Both the position numbers and the translations under genes were made by a program. Under the pieces are notes generated by a model. The model searched no databases. It was not told the DNA's origin and saw only the letters and a list, made by a program, of their open reading frames with translations. Positions 1 through 8,902 of a DNA stretch of 64,000 nt are shown here, piece by piece. Each line of letters starts with the position of its first letter. The first letter of the stretch is position 1. This DNA is from Olivibacter jilunii (GTDB lineage: Bacteria > Bacteroidota > Bacteroidia > Sphingobacteriales > Sphingobacteriaceae), in NCBI RefSeq assembly GCF_900607235.1, contig NZ_LR027854.1, positions 62,001-126,000 of the forward strand, read 5' to 3'.

Positions 1-1152
1 CTATTTAACATTCGCCAGAGAACTAAACAGGGGATCCGAAATGCCAAAGAAAAAGGCCGTTATCTGGGACGAGCTCCTTTTGGTTACAAAAATATAATAG
101 ATGGAACGAAACGAAATCTGATTGAAATTGATAAGGTACAAGCCCTAATCGTTGAAAGAATCTTCCGAGATTATATATCGGGTATTCCACTCTATATTAT
201 ACATAAAAACGTCAAACCGCTAGGCTTTCATCATACGGGTAAGTCTGCTATACAGAGTATATTAGAAAATTGCGTATACGCTGGGCTAATCAAGGTGCCG
301 GCATTTAAAGATCAACCCGAAAAATATGCTAAAGCTTTACACGAGCCTATCGTTTCAGACGCCGAATTCTGGCTTGTTCAAAATATGTTAAAAGCTGGTA
401 AAAGACGGACAAGAGTGCAACCCGCGGAGGATTTCCCTTTAAGAGGAGTCTTGAAATGCTGGTGCGGAAAAAAGATGACCGCCGGATGGACAAAAGGGCG
501 TAAAGAATATTATTTATATTACAGATGCATAGAACATACAAACTTCAATTTAAAAGGGCCGCTATTACATGAAACATTTGAAAAGGTTTTAAAGGCGCTA
601 AGCTTTCAGCCTCATCAAATCACGTTTCTTATCGAAACGTCAAAAGCGCTATTGGTTGAACCTCTAAAACTAAAGCAGGAAAGACTGAACCAAAAACTTC
701 AAGCTCTTCAAAACATAAACGAAAAGATCTTCAAACTAGAAGAACGGCTTATGAATAATGAAATTGAAGCCAGCACATATAAAACATGGTTTCAAAAATT
801 CAAAGAAGAAAAGGCCTTGTTAGAAATCTCTTTAGAAGGAAAAAAGAAACCGAAGATTGACACAAGTGATGACATTATCCAGCGTCTGCTTCCTGAACTT
901 TCGAACCTTTATCAGATTTATGAGAAAAGTAATATCACCCAAAAACATATGCTGATTAGAGGTGTGTTCAAAGATAATCTGGTATGGGGTAGCAATATGT
1001 TTAGAACCACTTTTATAAACCCGATCTTTGAAGATAACTTGTTGAAAATCAAAGAAAAAGGGTTGCTTTTTTATGAGCAACCCTCTCTTAAATCGGGCAT
1101 TATCCCGCTTAGTACCCAGGGCCGGGATCGAACCGGCACGGTTTCCCACTAG
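1..1152 (+). CDS. Large serine recombinase, C-terminal part (5' end outside window)
   Basis: The frame is open from the first base, so the N-terminal resolvase catalytic domain lies upstream and is unseen. About 383 codons remain. Codons ~10-110 look like the 'Recombinase' DNA-binding domain (RNAKEKGRYLGRAPFGY near the start). A zinc-ribbon-like segment follows (LKCWCGKK and YYRC, bases ~450-540) with three visible cysteines rather than a regular CxxC pair. A Lys/Leu-rich coiled coil spans bases ~650-870. Enzymes of this type integrate and excise phages, conjugative elements or cassettes. The last 40 bases run antisense through the 3' end of the tRNA-Leu gene, and the preceding ~30 bases run through its terminator, so the final ~28 residues may not be native. 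No other mobile-element gene is visible on the right, so this may be the edge of an element lying to the left. Confidence 0.85.
   Translation, partial: LFNIRQRTKQGIRNAKEKGRYLGRAPFGYKNIIDGTKRNLIEIDKVQALIVERIFRDYISGIPLYIIHKNVKPLGFHHTGKSAIQSILENCVYAGLIKVPAFKDQPEKYAKALHEPIVSDAEFWLVQNMLKAGKRRTRVQPAEDFPLRGVLKCWCGKKMTAGWTKGRKEYYLYYRCIEHTNFNLKGPLLHETFEKVLKALSFQPHQITFLIETSKALLVEPLKLKQERLNQKLQALQNINEKIFKLEERLMNNEIEASTYKTWFQKFKEEKALLEISLEGKKKPKIDTSDDIIQRLLPELSNLYQIYEKSNITQKHMLIRGVFKDNLVWGSNMFRTTFINPIFEDNLLKIKEKGLLFYEQPSLKSGIIPLSTQGRDRTGTVSH
1050..1084 (-). terminator. Rho-independent terminator of tRNA-Leu
   Basis: Inverted arms AGGGTTGC (1059-1066) and GCAACCCT (1077-1084) form an 8-bp stem with a 10-base loop. 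On the minus strand the stem is followed by TTTTTCTTTG. It lies 28 bases past the tRNA 3' end and is also read through by the opposing recombinase frame. Confidence 0.75.
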
Positions 1153-1192
1153 TGTTTGAGACTAGCGCGTCTACCAATTCCGCCACCTGGGC
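1113..1192 (-). tRNA. tRNA-Leu, anticodon CAA
   Basis: The minus strand folds as a tRNA: acceptor stem GCCCAGG/CCTGGGT (a G-U closing pair), anticodon stem CTAGT/ACTAG with loop CTCAAAC (anticodon CAA, reading UUG), a short class II variable arm, and T-arm GCCGG-TTCGATC-CCGGC. The discriminator base is A, and CCA is not encoded. A consensus promoter lies just upstream and a terminator just downstream. The 3' 40 bases overlap the end of the recombinase frame on the opposite strand. Confidence 0.95.
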
Positions 1193-1212
1193 ATTCCCTC
1201 GTGAACGGGATG

Positions 1213-1244
1213 CAAATATATTGCTAAATAGAACAATCACCAAA
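1213..1244 (-). promoter_or_regulatory. Promoter of tRNA-Leu (TTTG-N20-TATATTTG)
   Basis: On the minus strand TTTG (1241-1244) is followed after 20 bases by TATATTTG (1213-1220), a full match to the Bacteroidota -33/-7 consensus. The expected start is near 1206, a few bases before the mature tRNA 5' end at 1192. The -33 box is embedded in an AT-only inverted repeat at 1242-1264. Confidence 0.8.
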
Positions 1245-1277
1245 TAAATTTTAAAAATTTATTTATCGTTCAGATTA

Positions 1278-2618
1278 TCAAGGAAGTTTATCCCCCATTG
1301 CCTTCATAATATCGTTTCCTAACGCAAAAATCATTAAGGCAACGATAATTACGAATCCTACAATTTGCGCTCGCTCCATGAATTTATCACTTAGCGGCTT
1401 ACCCTTAATCATCTCTACGATTAAGAATAAAGCATGGCCACCATCCAAAGCTGGAATCGGTAAAATATTCATTAAGGCCAGGGCCATCGATAGCAAGCCC
1501 ACCAAACTCCAGAATTTCACCCAATCCACCTCTCCGCCAAACATACGGGCAATACCAACGGGCCCGGATAGGGCCTTATTCGCTTTCACCTGCCCCGTTA
1601 CCACCTTGCCCAAAGCTTTTGCATTGTCTGTCAAAGACCCCCATGCTTTACCGGCACCAATCGGCAGTGCTTCTAAAAATCCGTATTTAATCTGCTCTTG
1701 CGGAATCCGACTAATATCACGACCCGCGGCAATACCCAACTTACCTTCCGGATCTATCGTTGCCTGCACGGTATCAATTTTACCAGCTCTCCAAAACACT
1801 ATACTGGTTTCTTTATTTTTGTTTGCCAATAAGGCGTCTGACATCTGATCCCAAAACACGATCGGCTGATTATTGATAGCGATTAGACTATCGCCCGGTT
1901 TCAACCCTGCTTTTTCGGCGGTTCCACCTTTTTGCAAACTTTCGATATGCGTGACTCTAAACCGAGGTATAACAAATTCGTCTATACCTAAATCTGAAAC
2001 TTCATTTAAGATATCGCCGGGAACAATAAGGTCAACTGTCTGTCCATCTCTTAATACCGATAATTTGGTATTACCTAACAACACCTTTGGGCTCCTAACA
2101 TCTTCAAATCGCACGACCTTTTCTCCATCAATTGCCGTAATTAAATCTCCGGCTTTTAAGCCTACTTGCTTTCCGATAATACCGGGCGCCAAACCATCTG
2201 TCAGTTTATCATTTGGGATGAAAGTCTCCCCATAACGAAGCGTTAACATCCAGAAAATGAAAATGCCTAAGATGATATTGACAATAATGCCTGCCAGCAT
2301 GACAATAAGTCGCTGCCACGCCGGTTTGGATCGGAATTCCCAAGGTTGCGGCTCACCTTTAAGTTGTTCCGTATCCATCGATTCATCGATCATTCCGGCA
2401 ATTTTCACATAACCACCCAAAGGCAACCAACCTATACCATACTCGCAACCCTTATAATTGAACTTAAAAAGTTTAACGCCCCAAGCATCAAAAAATAGAT
2501 AAAATTTTTCAACCTTTATTCCGAAAGCTCGGGCCGCTAAAAAATGCCCCAGCTCATGTAAAACAATCAAAATTGACAAGCCAAGCAATAGTTGGCCCGC
2601 CATAACTAATCCACTCAT
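1278..2618 (-). CDS. rseP: RIP metalloprotease RseP (site-2 protease, M50)
   Basis: This is an inner-membrane zinc protease that cleaves membrane-embedded substrates such as anti-sigma factors and leftover signal peptides. The 446-residue protein has the zinc motif HELGH at residues 21-25 in the first membrane helix, two PDZ-like domains at ~130-200 and ~210-290 (for example GLKPGDSLIAINNQPI), and a C-terminal membrane region with NILPIPALDGGH, the second active-site motif with its zinc-binding Asp. Length and domain order fit the family. It starts 3 bases after the dxr stop, so the two are co-transcribed. The dxr-rseP pairing is common in bacteria. Confidence 0.95.
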   Translation of the reverse strand: MSGLVMAGQLLLGLSILIVLHELGHFLAARAFGIKVEKFYLFFDAWGVKLFKFNYKGCEYGIGWLPLGGYVKIAGMIDESMDTEQLKGEPQPWEFRSKPAWQRLIVMLAGIIVNIILGIFIFWMLTLRYGETFIPNDKLTDGLAPGIIGKQVGLKAGDLITAIDGEKVVRFEDVRSPKVLLGNTKLSVLRDGQTVDLIVPGDILNEVSDLGIDEFVIPRFRVTHIESLQKGGTAEKAGLKPGDSLIAINNQPIVFWDQMSDALLANKNKETSIVFWRAGKIDTVQATIDPEGKLGIAAGRDISRIPQEQIKYGFLEALPIGAGKAWGSLTDNAKALGKVVTGQVKANKALSGPVGIARMFGGEVDWVKFWSLVGLLSMALALMNILPIPALDGGHALFLIVEMIKGKPLSDKFMERAQIVGFVIIVALMIFALGNDIMKAMGDKLP

Positions 2619-2621
2619 TCT

Positions 2622-3800
2622 TTATTTTTCTATTTGATATACTTTTTTCTTTTTTGTTACTAAATCACTCGCAATTTTACGGGCTTCCCTATCTATGCTT
2701 ACATAGTCTACTAAGGACGGAGAAAGAATAAAAGGTATTAGTGTCATCGTCTCTTCAATAATCGCACTCATTTCCAAAAATCCAATTTCGTCGCTCAAAA
2801 ATGCTGCCACAGCCACTTCATTGGCAGCATTTAGAATACATGGCATATTACCCCCCTGTTGAATTGCATGGTAGGCAAGTCGAAGATTTGCGAAAGTTTC
2901 TAAATCCGGTTTCTCAAAACTCAACTGCGGATAGTCCATAAAATCAAATCGCTGAAAAGAATTGGTGGGCCGGCCAGGATGTAAAAGCGCATATTGAATC
3001 GGCAACTTCATATCCGGTAATCCCAATTGCGCTTTCAATGATCCATCGTTAAACTGTACGAGAGAGTGTATGATGGATTGGGGATGGACAATAACCTCAA
3101 TCTGCTCGATAGAAAGATTGAACAGCCATTTGGCTTCAATCACTTCCAGACCTTTATTCATTAGGGATGCAGAATCAATCGTTATTTTCTGCCCCATTAT
3201 CCAATTTGGATGTTTCAGTGCTTCCCGTTTTGTAATATGGGCTAAAAAGCTTCGATCTTTTCCTCTAAACGGGCCACCGGATGCAGTCAGATAGATTTTT
3301 TCAACTGAAGCAAGTGACTCACCGGATAAACATTGAAAAATAGCTGAGTGTTCCGAATCTACAGGCAATATTTTGGTTCCATATTGATTGGCCAATGACA
3401 TAATGTGCTCCCCCGCAACAACCAATGTCTCCTTATTGGCTAATGCGACGTCCTTTCCTGCTTGAATTGCCGACACAGTTGGTTCTAAACCGGCAAACCC
3501 AACTAAAGCGGTTAAAACCATGTCTATAGAAGCGCCTTTCACCACATCATTTAACGCATTACAACCTGTCAACACCTCAATTGTTGTTGCAGATAATGCT
3601 TCCTTAACGTGCTGGTATTTGCTTTCTTCTGTTATTACGACTGTTTTTGGCAGGAACTCCAGTGCCTGCTTGATCAGCAATTCAGCATTGTTTGCAGCAG
3701 TAAGTACTTCTATTTTAACAAGACTCGAATGCTCCCGAGCTACTTCCAAAGCTTGCGTTCCTATACTTCCCGTCGCACCCAATATTGCTATTCTTTTCAT
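2622..3800 (-). CDS. dxr: 1-deoxy-D-xylulose 5-phosphate reductoisomerase
   Basis: This enzyme converts DXP to 2-C-methyl-D-erythritol 4-phosphate with NADPH, the second step of the non-mevalonate isoprenoid pathway in the cytoplasm. The 392 residues are a normal length. Visible motifs are the NADPH-binding GATGSIGTQALEV at the N-terminus, the metal-binding stretch VDSEHSAIFQCL (~150), the substrate loop ASGGPFRGKDRS, and NKGLEVIEAKWLF with acidic metal ligands. The ATG at 3800 precedes the Rossmann motif by three residues (MKRIAILGATGS), as is usual. It is followed directly by rseP and preceded by the GH3-family gene after 101 bases. Confidence 0.97.
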   Translation of the reverse strand: MKRIAILGATGSIGTQALEVAREHSSLVKIEVLTAANNAELLIKQALEFLPKTVVITEESKYQHVKEALSATTIEVLTGCNALNDVVKGASIDMVLTALVGFAGLEPTVSAIQAGKDVALANKETLVVAGEHIMSLANQYGTKILPVDSEHSAIFQCLSGESLASVEKIYLTASGGPFRGKDRSFLAHITKREALKHPNWIMGQKITIDSASLMNKGLEVIEAKWLFNLSIEQIEVIVHPQSIIHSLVQFNDGSLKAQLGLPDMKLPIQYALLHPGRPTNSFQRFDFMDYPQLSFEKPDLETFANLRLAYHAIQQGGNMPCILNAANEVAVAAFLSDEIGFLEMSAIIEETMTLIPFILSPSLVDYVSIDREARKIASDLVTKKKKVYQIEK

Positions 3801-3901
3801 CTGTAAGTAATTTGCTTCCCTTAAATCAGGGATCTGTTATTAAATTACAAGCTTCTCTAAAGAAACCAAATGTTACATTTTGTGCGTTATTATTATTTGT
3901 A

Positions 3902-5401
3902 TCAAACAATATAGCCTTCTATTTTTTCCGCTATCGATCGGTCGTTTGCCAAACGAGGCAGTTTATTTTGTCCACCCAATTTCCCCAAAGATCGCATGTA
4001 GTCTACAAAAGTATTTTTTTTCATGATCCTAATGACCAGTGGTTGCAAAACCTTTCCCTCAATAAGATCGAAATAATAGGTGTTCTTTTGCTGTAATGCC
4101 TGATCTACCTTTAATCTAAAGCGCTCCATATCAACCGGTGGCTTTCCAAATTCGATGAACCACTCATGATAAGGTAATTCACCTGCCGGTGGATTCACCT
4201 GCGGAGCGACCGTAAACTCGATGATTTCAACGCCTTCTTCTTTGGCTACCTGCATGAGTGCAAACTCAACCTCCTCGCCAATCACGTGCTCTCCAAAGGC
4301 TGAAATAAAATGTTTGATACGCCCGGTAACGACAATACGATAAGGATTCAATGAAACAAATTTTACTGTGTCCCCTATATTGTAAGCCCATAAGCCTGCA
4401 TTCGTGCTTAATATCAAGGCATAGTTCTCATTTAACTTGACTTGTCCAAGACTAAGCCGTGTCGGTTTTTCATGGAAGATTTCTTCCACAGGGATAAATT
4501 CGTAAAAAATTCCGGCATTACAAAGGAGCAATAAACCTTTTTCTGTTTGAGAGTCTTGGTAGGCAATAAACCCCTCAGAAGCGGGATAGGTTTCAATAGA
4601 GTCGATACCTTTACCTACCATGTCCTCCAATCGGGCGCGGTAGGGCTCGAAATTAACCCCTCCATATACGAAAAGGCTGTAGTTTGGAAATACATCCTTA
4701 ATTTTCTTTCCTCCTGTTTTATCGGAAATTCGTTCGAAATACATTTGAACCCAGGGTGGAATGCCCGAGATCAACCGCATGTCCTGCTTTAACGTTTCAT
4801 CAACAATTGCATCCACTTTTGTTTCCCAATCATCTATACAGTTAGTTTCGTAAGTGGGTAATCTATTCTTTTGAAGATAAGTAGGTACATAATTGGCAAC
4901 AATGCCCGAAAGACGTCCAATTTTTATACCGTTCTTTTCTTTCAACTCCGGACTTCCCTGAAGAAAGATCATTTTTCCATCAACAAACGATGTATTTCCT
5001 GTTTCATGGATATAAGTTAGCAAGGCATTTCGAGCCGCTGTTATGTGTTCCGGCATCGACTCGCGTGTAAGCGGAATATACTTTGTTCCAGAGGTAGTTC
5101 CTGAGGTTTTTGCCAAATACAGTGGTTTCCCTGGCCACAATACGGCAGACTCTCCCGCCACCACCCGTTCTATATAGGGTCGTAAACCTTCGTAATCCCG
5201 AACAGGCACCTGTTCTTTAAAATCTTCGTATGAATGAATCGTTGAAAAATGATGGTCTCTTCCGAATGTCGTGTTCTTCGCTGCCGATACCAATTGCTCC
5301 CGAACTTTTTCTTGTACGGTCGCCGCTTGATATTTCCATCGATCAATTTTCTTAGTCACAAGTGCAGCGAAAGGCTTACTTAGAGCAGCTTTTAATCCCA
5401 T
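3902..5401 (-). CDS. GH3 auxin-responsive promoter family protein (acyl-adenylate-forming)
   Basis: The 499-residue protein matches the bacterial branch of the GH3 family, an adenylate-forming fold related to plant acyl-amido synthetases. It is widespread in Bacteroidota but its substrate is not known. Visible signatures are LAKTSGTTSGTKYIPLT (~105, the nucleotide-binding P-loop-like motif), FVYGGVNFEPYRARLEDM, ETYPASEGFIAYQ and the C-terminal YNIGDTVKFVSL. No signal peptide or membrane helix is seen, so it should be cytoplasmic. It lies in the same direction as dxr-rseP, 25 bases after the upstream membrane protein gene. Family assignment is firm. The reaction is not. Confidence 0.85.
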   Translation of the reverse strand: MGLKAALSKPFAALVTKKIDRWKYQAATVQEKVREQLVSAAKNTTFGRDHHFSTIHSYEDFKEQVPVRDYEGLRPYIERVVAGESAVLWPGKPLYLAKTSGTTSGTKYIPLTRESMPEHITAARNALLTYIHETGNTSFVDGKMIFLQGSPELKEKNGIKIGRLSGIVANYVPTYLQKNRLPTYETNCIDDWETKVDAIVDETLKQDMRLISGIPPWVQMYFERISDKTGGKKIKDVFPNYSLFVYGGVNFEPYRARLEDMVGKGIDSIETYPASEGFIAYQDSQTEKGLLLLCNAGIFYEFIPVEEIFHEKPTRLSLGQVKLNENYALILSTNAGLWAYNIGDTVKFVSLNPYRIVVTGRIKHFISAFGEHVIGEEVEFALMQVAKEEGVEIIEFTVAPQVNPPAGELPYHEWFIEFGKPPVDMERFRLKVDQALQQKNTYYFDLIEGKVLQPLVIRIMKKNTFVDYMRSLGKLGGQNKLPRLANDRSIAEKIEGYIV

Positions 5402-5426
5402 ACTTTCAGTTAACGGTTGATTCCAA

Positions 5427-6215
5427 TCAAATAATATTTTTAATAAACGTTGGGTCGTCTTCCCCTTTGTATTCTCTCATCATCTGCCGATACGCCAATG
5501 CGATAGCAACACTGGAAAGCGGAACAACTAAAAAGGAGTTCACTAAACTCAAAGCTGCCGACAACATGGGATACGACCGATAGTTGAAATAAATCGACAA
5601 CAAATGCAAAATGGTTAAAAAAGTTAATAGAAGCAATAATTTCAGGAAATTACCCCGCGTAATGGCAAAACTTAGGCGAATAGCCTTAAACGGACGTTCG
5701 TGGCGGTCGATAATAAAAAAGGGGTAAAAAGCAACCCGCATCATAAAGCTGATAAGAAAGATTACAGATAAGATTGTAAATAAATCGACCGCATGTTCCG
5801 TACTATTAAAAATATAAATAACCGGCAGTATAATAACCGCTAATATGGCGAAAGCGATCAATATCATTGCCACTAAGCTTATCATCGCGATAAAAAAATA
5901 GCTAATTTCTTTTGTTGTTGGAATCGTATCCTGTAATGAAACATGTTCCCTTGCATCGTCCACTACATGAAAGATATACTTGAATAATGTAAGTTGGATA
6001 CCGAAATACAATACCACAAAAACAAATGCCATAAACGAGCTCAATACGCGACTAACATCGCGAAAGTAGAAAGCCAAGATTCCGGAGGCATTGGAAGTTA
6101 AAAAAAGCAGTAAACAAAGTCCGGCAATAGAGAAATAGTGTTTTCTTAACACATCCCACGACCGGTTGATGACGTCATTTACGGCAAAGGTACTATCTTT
6201 CAGAAACTGAATCAT
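5427..6215 (-). CDS. Multi-pass membrane protein of unknown function
   Basis: The 262-residue protein has about six hydrophobic segments: ~30-50, ~60-85, ~105-150 (two), ~160-185, ~205-225 and ~230-250. A short soluble N-terminus (FAVNDVINRSWDVLRKHYF) precedes the first helix, an arrangement found in Bacteroidota proteins annotated only as hypothetical or DUF975/GdpP-membrane-like. No catalytic motif is visible, and I do not recognise a specific family. It is the first gene of the run leading to the GH3-family gene, 25 bases upstream of it, so the two are probably co-expressed. Confidence 0.75.
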   Translation of the reverse strand: MIQFLKDSTFAVNDVINRSWDVLRKHYFSIAGLCLLLFLTSNASGILAFYFRDVSRVLSSFMAFVFVVLYFGIQLTLFKYIFHVVDDAREHVSLQDTIPTTKEISYFFIAMISLVAMILIAFAILAVIILPVIYIFNSTEHAVDLFTILSVIFLISFMMRVAFYPFFIIDRHERPFKAIRLSFAITRGNFLKLLLLLTFLTILHLLSIYFNYRSYPMLSAALSLVNSFLVVPLSSVAIALAYRQMMREYKGEDDPTFIKNII

Positions 6216-6475
6216 AAATTTTTTATATCAGTACAAACCTAATATAAATTTTTTTTATTAGCCTAATTTCACACGCTAATTTTCTACGGCAATCTATTTA
6301 GCGCATAATGGGGTATTTGTATTAAACGAAGGTTTTTCTATCCCAATTACCCTACTTATTTTCATTTATTATCTTAGCAAGAAACTGCGACGCCTAAAAA
6401 ACAATAGTCCGTTTCCAGTGTTACCCTATTCGATATGGCCACACCTTCAAAGCGCATAGTATTTATACATAATAT

Positions 6476-7366
6476 ATGATTGTAGAAACCAACATCCGAG
6501 CCGCCCATATGTTTCGGCTTATTGCTAAATGGATCATTATTTACTTATTGTTATCAATTATTGTATGCATTGGCTATATAGAATTCGGATGGCGAATCGC
6601 CATTCCGGAAACTGAAATAGCCATCATGGGTACTGCTCTTTCGATTCTGATGGGTTTCCGTGTCGACGCTGCGTATAAAAGGTGGTGGGAAGCAAGAATC
6701 ATCTGGGGGGCTGTCGTCAACAACTCCCGAACCTTTGCCCGTGAAGTGGTGGGCTTTTTAGGTAAGGAAAATACCGATATTGCACGCACATTGATTTATA
6801 GACAAATTGGTTTTGTCGAATCCATGGGTAAACACCTAAGGAGGCAAGGTGGTGCGGAACATTTAAATCGATTGTTATCACCCGAAGATTATGACACGAT
6901 CAAGAGCAAAAGACATGTGCCGAATACGCTTTTAATGATGAATCTAAAACAACTAACTGAACTGAATGAGTCGGGGAGGCTTAATACTTACTTACTCGTC
7001 CAGTTGGAAACCATTCTGCAAAATTTGACCGACGAGTTAGGAAAAGCAGAGAGGATAAAAAACACCCCTTTTCCTGTACCTTACGGTTATTTTTCGTGGT
7101 TGCTGGTACACACTTTTGCTTGTTTGATACCCCTTGCTATGGTTAAAGAGCTAGGTTACGCTACCCTTATTCTAGCCATCATTATCTCTTTTATCTTTTT
7201 AATCATTGAGCAAATCGCAATTCAAATACAGGATCCCTTTGAAGGGCAGCCCAATGATACACCCATGACCACTATTGCCAAAAATATCGAGATTGATTTA
7301 AAGGAAATATTAGGAGAATCCCCACTTCCCGAGCCACTCACGCCAAAAGCCGGCGTTAGTATGTAA
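6476..7366 (+). CDS. Bestrophin-like chloride channel family protein (UPF0187)
   Basis: The 296-residue inner-membrane protein has the bestrophin hallmark region GFRVDAAYKRWWEARIIWGAVVNNSRTF at about residues 60-87, here given only by its first and last parts: GFRVDAAYKRWWEAR and VVNNSRTFAR. It also has the family's PFPVPYGYFSWLLVHTF near 205 and the QDPFEGQPND stretch near 255. Family members form pentameric anion or cation channels, and bacterial roles are poorly known. The ATG at 6476 gives the usual short N-terminus before the first helix. It is transcribed alone, divergent from the membrane protein gene and convergent with the DUF2892 gene, with a shared terminator after it. Confidence 0.88.
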   Translation: MIVETNIRAAHMFRLIAKWIIIYLLLSIIVCIGYIEFGWRIAIPETEIAIMGTALSILMGFRVDAAYKRWWEARIIWGAVVNNSRTFAREVVGFLGKENTDIARTLIYRQIGFVESMGKHLRRQGGAEHLNRLLSPEDYDTIKSKRHVPNTLLMMNLKQLTELNESGRLNTYLLVQLETILQNLTDELGKAERIKNTPFPVPYGYFSWLLVHTFACLIPLAMVKELGYATLILAIIISFIFLIIEQIAIQIQDPFEGQPNDTPMTTIAKNIEIDLKEILGESPLPEPLTPKAGVSM

Positions 7367-7371
7367 TAATT

Positions 7372-7402
7372 AAATTCAAAAGTAAAAATTCAAAAGTAAA
7401 AA
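7372..7402. repeat. Short direct repeat after the bestrophin gene
   Basis: Two adjacent near-identical copies of AATTCAAAAGTAAA follow the stop codon. It is an AT-rich two-copy array with no other visible role. Confidence 0.6.
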
Positions 7403-7495
7403 CCTGATCAAAACGAACTCATGACGCTTCTGAAATAAAAGATCCATCATTCAAAAAAGAAACCTGCTGTAGCAGCGAGGTGTGTGCAAAATAAT

Positions 7496-7529
7496 AAAGG
7501 CCCTGCTGATAGACACAGATAGGGCCTTT
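7496..7529. terminator. Bidirectional terminator between convergent genes
   Basis: Arms AAAGGCCCT (7496-7504) and AGGGCCTTT (7521-7529) form a 9-bp stem with a 16-base loop. T-rich tracts follow on both strands (GCTTTCATT on plus, ATTATTTTGC on minus). It sits between the bestrophin gene (plus) and the DUF2892 gene (minus) and can serve both. Confidence 0.7.
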
Positions 7530-7550
7530 GCTTTCATTATAAAATTTTCT

Positions 7551-7805
7551 TTAAACAAACTCTGCTTTTTCGGGATGTTCATATTCCCTTTCGATCAATC
7601 GCTTCACGTCACATGTACCTGTTGCGCCTCGGTATAATAATGCACTGCCGATCGCTACCTGACCAAGAGCTAACAACGGTCTCTTAAAAAGTTCACGAAC
7701 GCCTTTATAAATCATATAAGTACCCGTTCCTATCGATATCACACGCTCGGAAAATTCAATATTCGTGCAATCACTCTCTGTTAAAAGATATTCTCTATGT
7801 GCCAT
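7551..7805 (-). CDS. Small membrane protein, DUF2892/YgaP-like
   Basis: The 84-residue protein has a hydrophobic central pair of segments (IGTGTYMIYKGVRELF and LLALGQVAIGSALLYRG) followed by TGTCDVKRLIE. This resembles the DUF2892 family, whose members have two short membrane helices ending in a G-x-C motif, as in the membrane part of YgaP. No enzymatic domain is attached. It is monocistronic, between the terminator at 7496-7529 and the 3' end of the nrd operon. Family assignment is moderate and function is unknown. Confidence 0.65.
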   Translation of the reverse strand: MAHREYLLTESDCTNIEFSERVISIGTGTYMIYKGVRELFKRPLLALGQVAIGSALLYRGATGTCDVKRLIEREYEHPEKAEFV

Positions 7806-7867
7806 GATGTTTATTTTTTATCTTATAACAAATGTTTGGCCATTCGGTTTTTCCATAGTTAATAGAG

Positions 7868-7916
7868 ACCTGTTAGTTGGGAATAGTAACTACTCCCTCC
7901 AATTCTCTAAACAGGT
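7868..7916 (-). terminator. Two-tier stem-loop at the end of the nrd operon
   Basis: Outer arms ACCTGTT/AACAGGT (7868-7874, 7910-7916) enclose a near-perfect 19-base palindrome at 7879-7897 (arms GGGAATAGT/ACTACTCCC). The structure overlaps the nrdF stop codon. No strong T-run follows, so it may stabilise the mRNA end rather than terminate. Confidence 0.35.
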
Positions 7917-8890
7917 AAAGTTAAATCCGGCGCAAAATCTTCATCGTGCAGGTGGCTGATCTGCGTAGCCTTTTCGTAATTTGTAGATTTTTTTGAAAAG
8001 AAATCGTGCTGCGTTGTTTCCAAGTTCAATCCGTTCAACACAATTGGATTGACTTCCTTCACTTCAAAAAGCTCTTCAAAACCTAAGTTCATTAACGCTT
8101 TGTTGGCATTATAGCGTACATATTCTTTTACCTCAGCAGTAAGGCCGACATCGGTGTAAATCTCTTCGGTATATTTTAACTCATTCTCGTAGAGCAACAT
8201 CAATAAGTCGACAACCTTTTTCTTTACTTCTTCCTGATTCGATAATTTTCGGAAGATGTCTTGTGCCAAAAGCCCTACAAAAACACCGTGAATGGATTCA
8301 TCCGCAACAATCTTTTTAATAATATCCGCACTTGCCACCATTTGTCCCTGCCCCGCTAACCATAGTGGGATAAAAAAGCCACTATAGAACAAAAACGATT
8401 CAAGCAAAACAGAAGCGGCAAGTGACATATACAATTCCTCGTTACTTACCTTTTTCTTATCTAATGATCGGTAATATTGATCAATCGTAGCAGCCTTAAA
8501 CTGGAGATACTTATTGTCTTGCACCCACTCAAATAATTCATTGATTTCAGGTGTACTCGCTACTGTAGTGAAGATCGTCGAATAAGATTTCGCATGGATC
8601 GCCTCCATCATACACATATAAGACAAAACAGCCTTACTCTGCAGTCCATCGATATGATCCAAGATCTTCGGCATCCCTGTATGGCTTTGCAAGGTATCCA
8701 ACAAAGTTAAACCTCCAAGCGCTTTTTTATAGGTTTCCTGCATTTCGGGGGTGAGCTTCTTCCACACATCGATATCTTTCGAGGGAATATATTCCGTATC
8801 GATCCAAAATTGCCTTATATTTTGCTCCCAAAACATGCCAACATATTCATTTTCAGGCGTGTTCCAATTGACTGCTTTATATTGATTCAT
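7907..8890 (-). CDS. nrdF: Class Ib ribonucleotide reductase small subunit NrdF
   Basis: This is the dimetal/tyrosyl-radical subunit that supplies the radical to NrdE for making deoxynucleoside diphosphates. Its 327 residues carry the metal ligands and the radical Tyr: LLDTLQSHTG (Asp), MEAIHAKSYSTIF (Glu, His and the radical Tyr), LLESFLFYSGF (Glu) and VADESIHGVF (Glu/His). The presence of nrdI and nrdH upstream marks the system as class Ib, so the active cofactor is probably manganese loaded with help from NrdI. It follows nrdE after a 192-base spacer filled with degenerate repeats. Confidence 0.95.
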   Translation of the reverse strand: MNQYKAVNWNTPENEYVGMFWEQNIRQFWIDTEYIPSKDIDVWKKLTPEMQETYKKALGGLTLLDTLQSHTGMPKILDHIDGLQSKAVLSYMCMMEAIHAKSYSTIFTTVASTPEINELFEWVQDNKYLQFKAATIDQYYRSLDKKKVSNEELYMSLAASVLLESFLFYSGFFIPLWLAGQGQMVASADIIKKIVADESIHGVFVGLLAQDIFRKLSNQEEVKKKVVDLLMLLYENELKYTEEIYTDVGLTAEVKEYVRYNANKALMNLGFEELFEVKEVNPIVLNGLNLETTQHDFFSKKSTNYEKATQISHLHDEDFAPDLTLPV

Positions 8891-8902
8891 TATTTTTTAT
8901 TT

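Noticed and set aside
832-1149. 105-codon frame on the minus strand inside the recombinase gene
   Set aside because: It lies across the tRNA and its terminator and opposite a conserved coding frame, so it is an antisense shadow.
1242-1264. AT-only inverted repeat as a terminator of the dxr-rseP run
   Set aside because: The repeat has no GC pairs and overlaps the -33 box of the tRNA promoter. Its symmetry may be incidental in AT-rich sequence.
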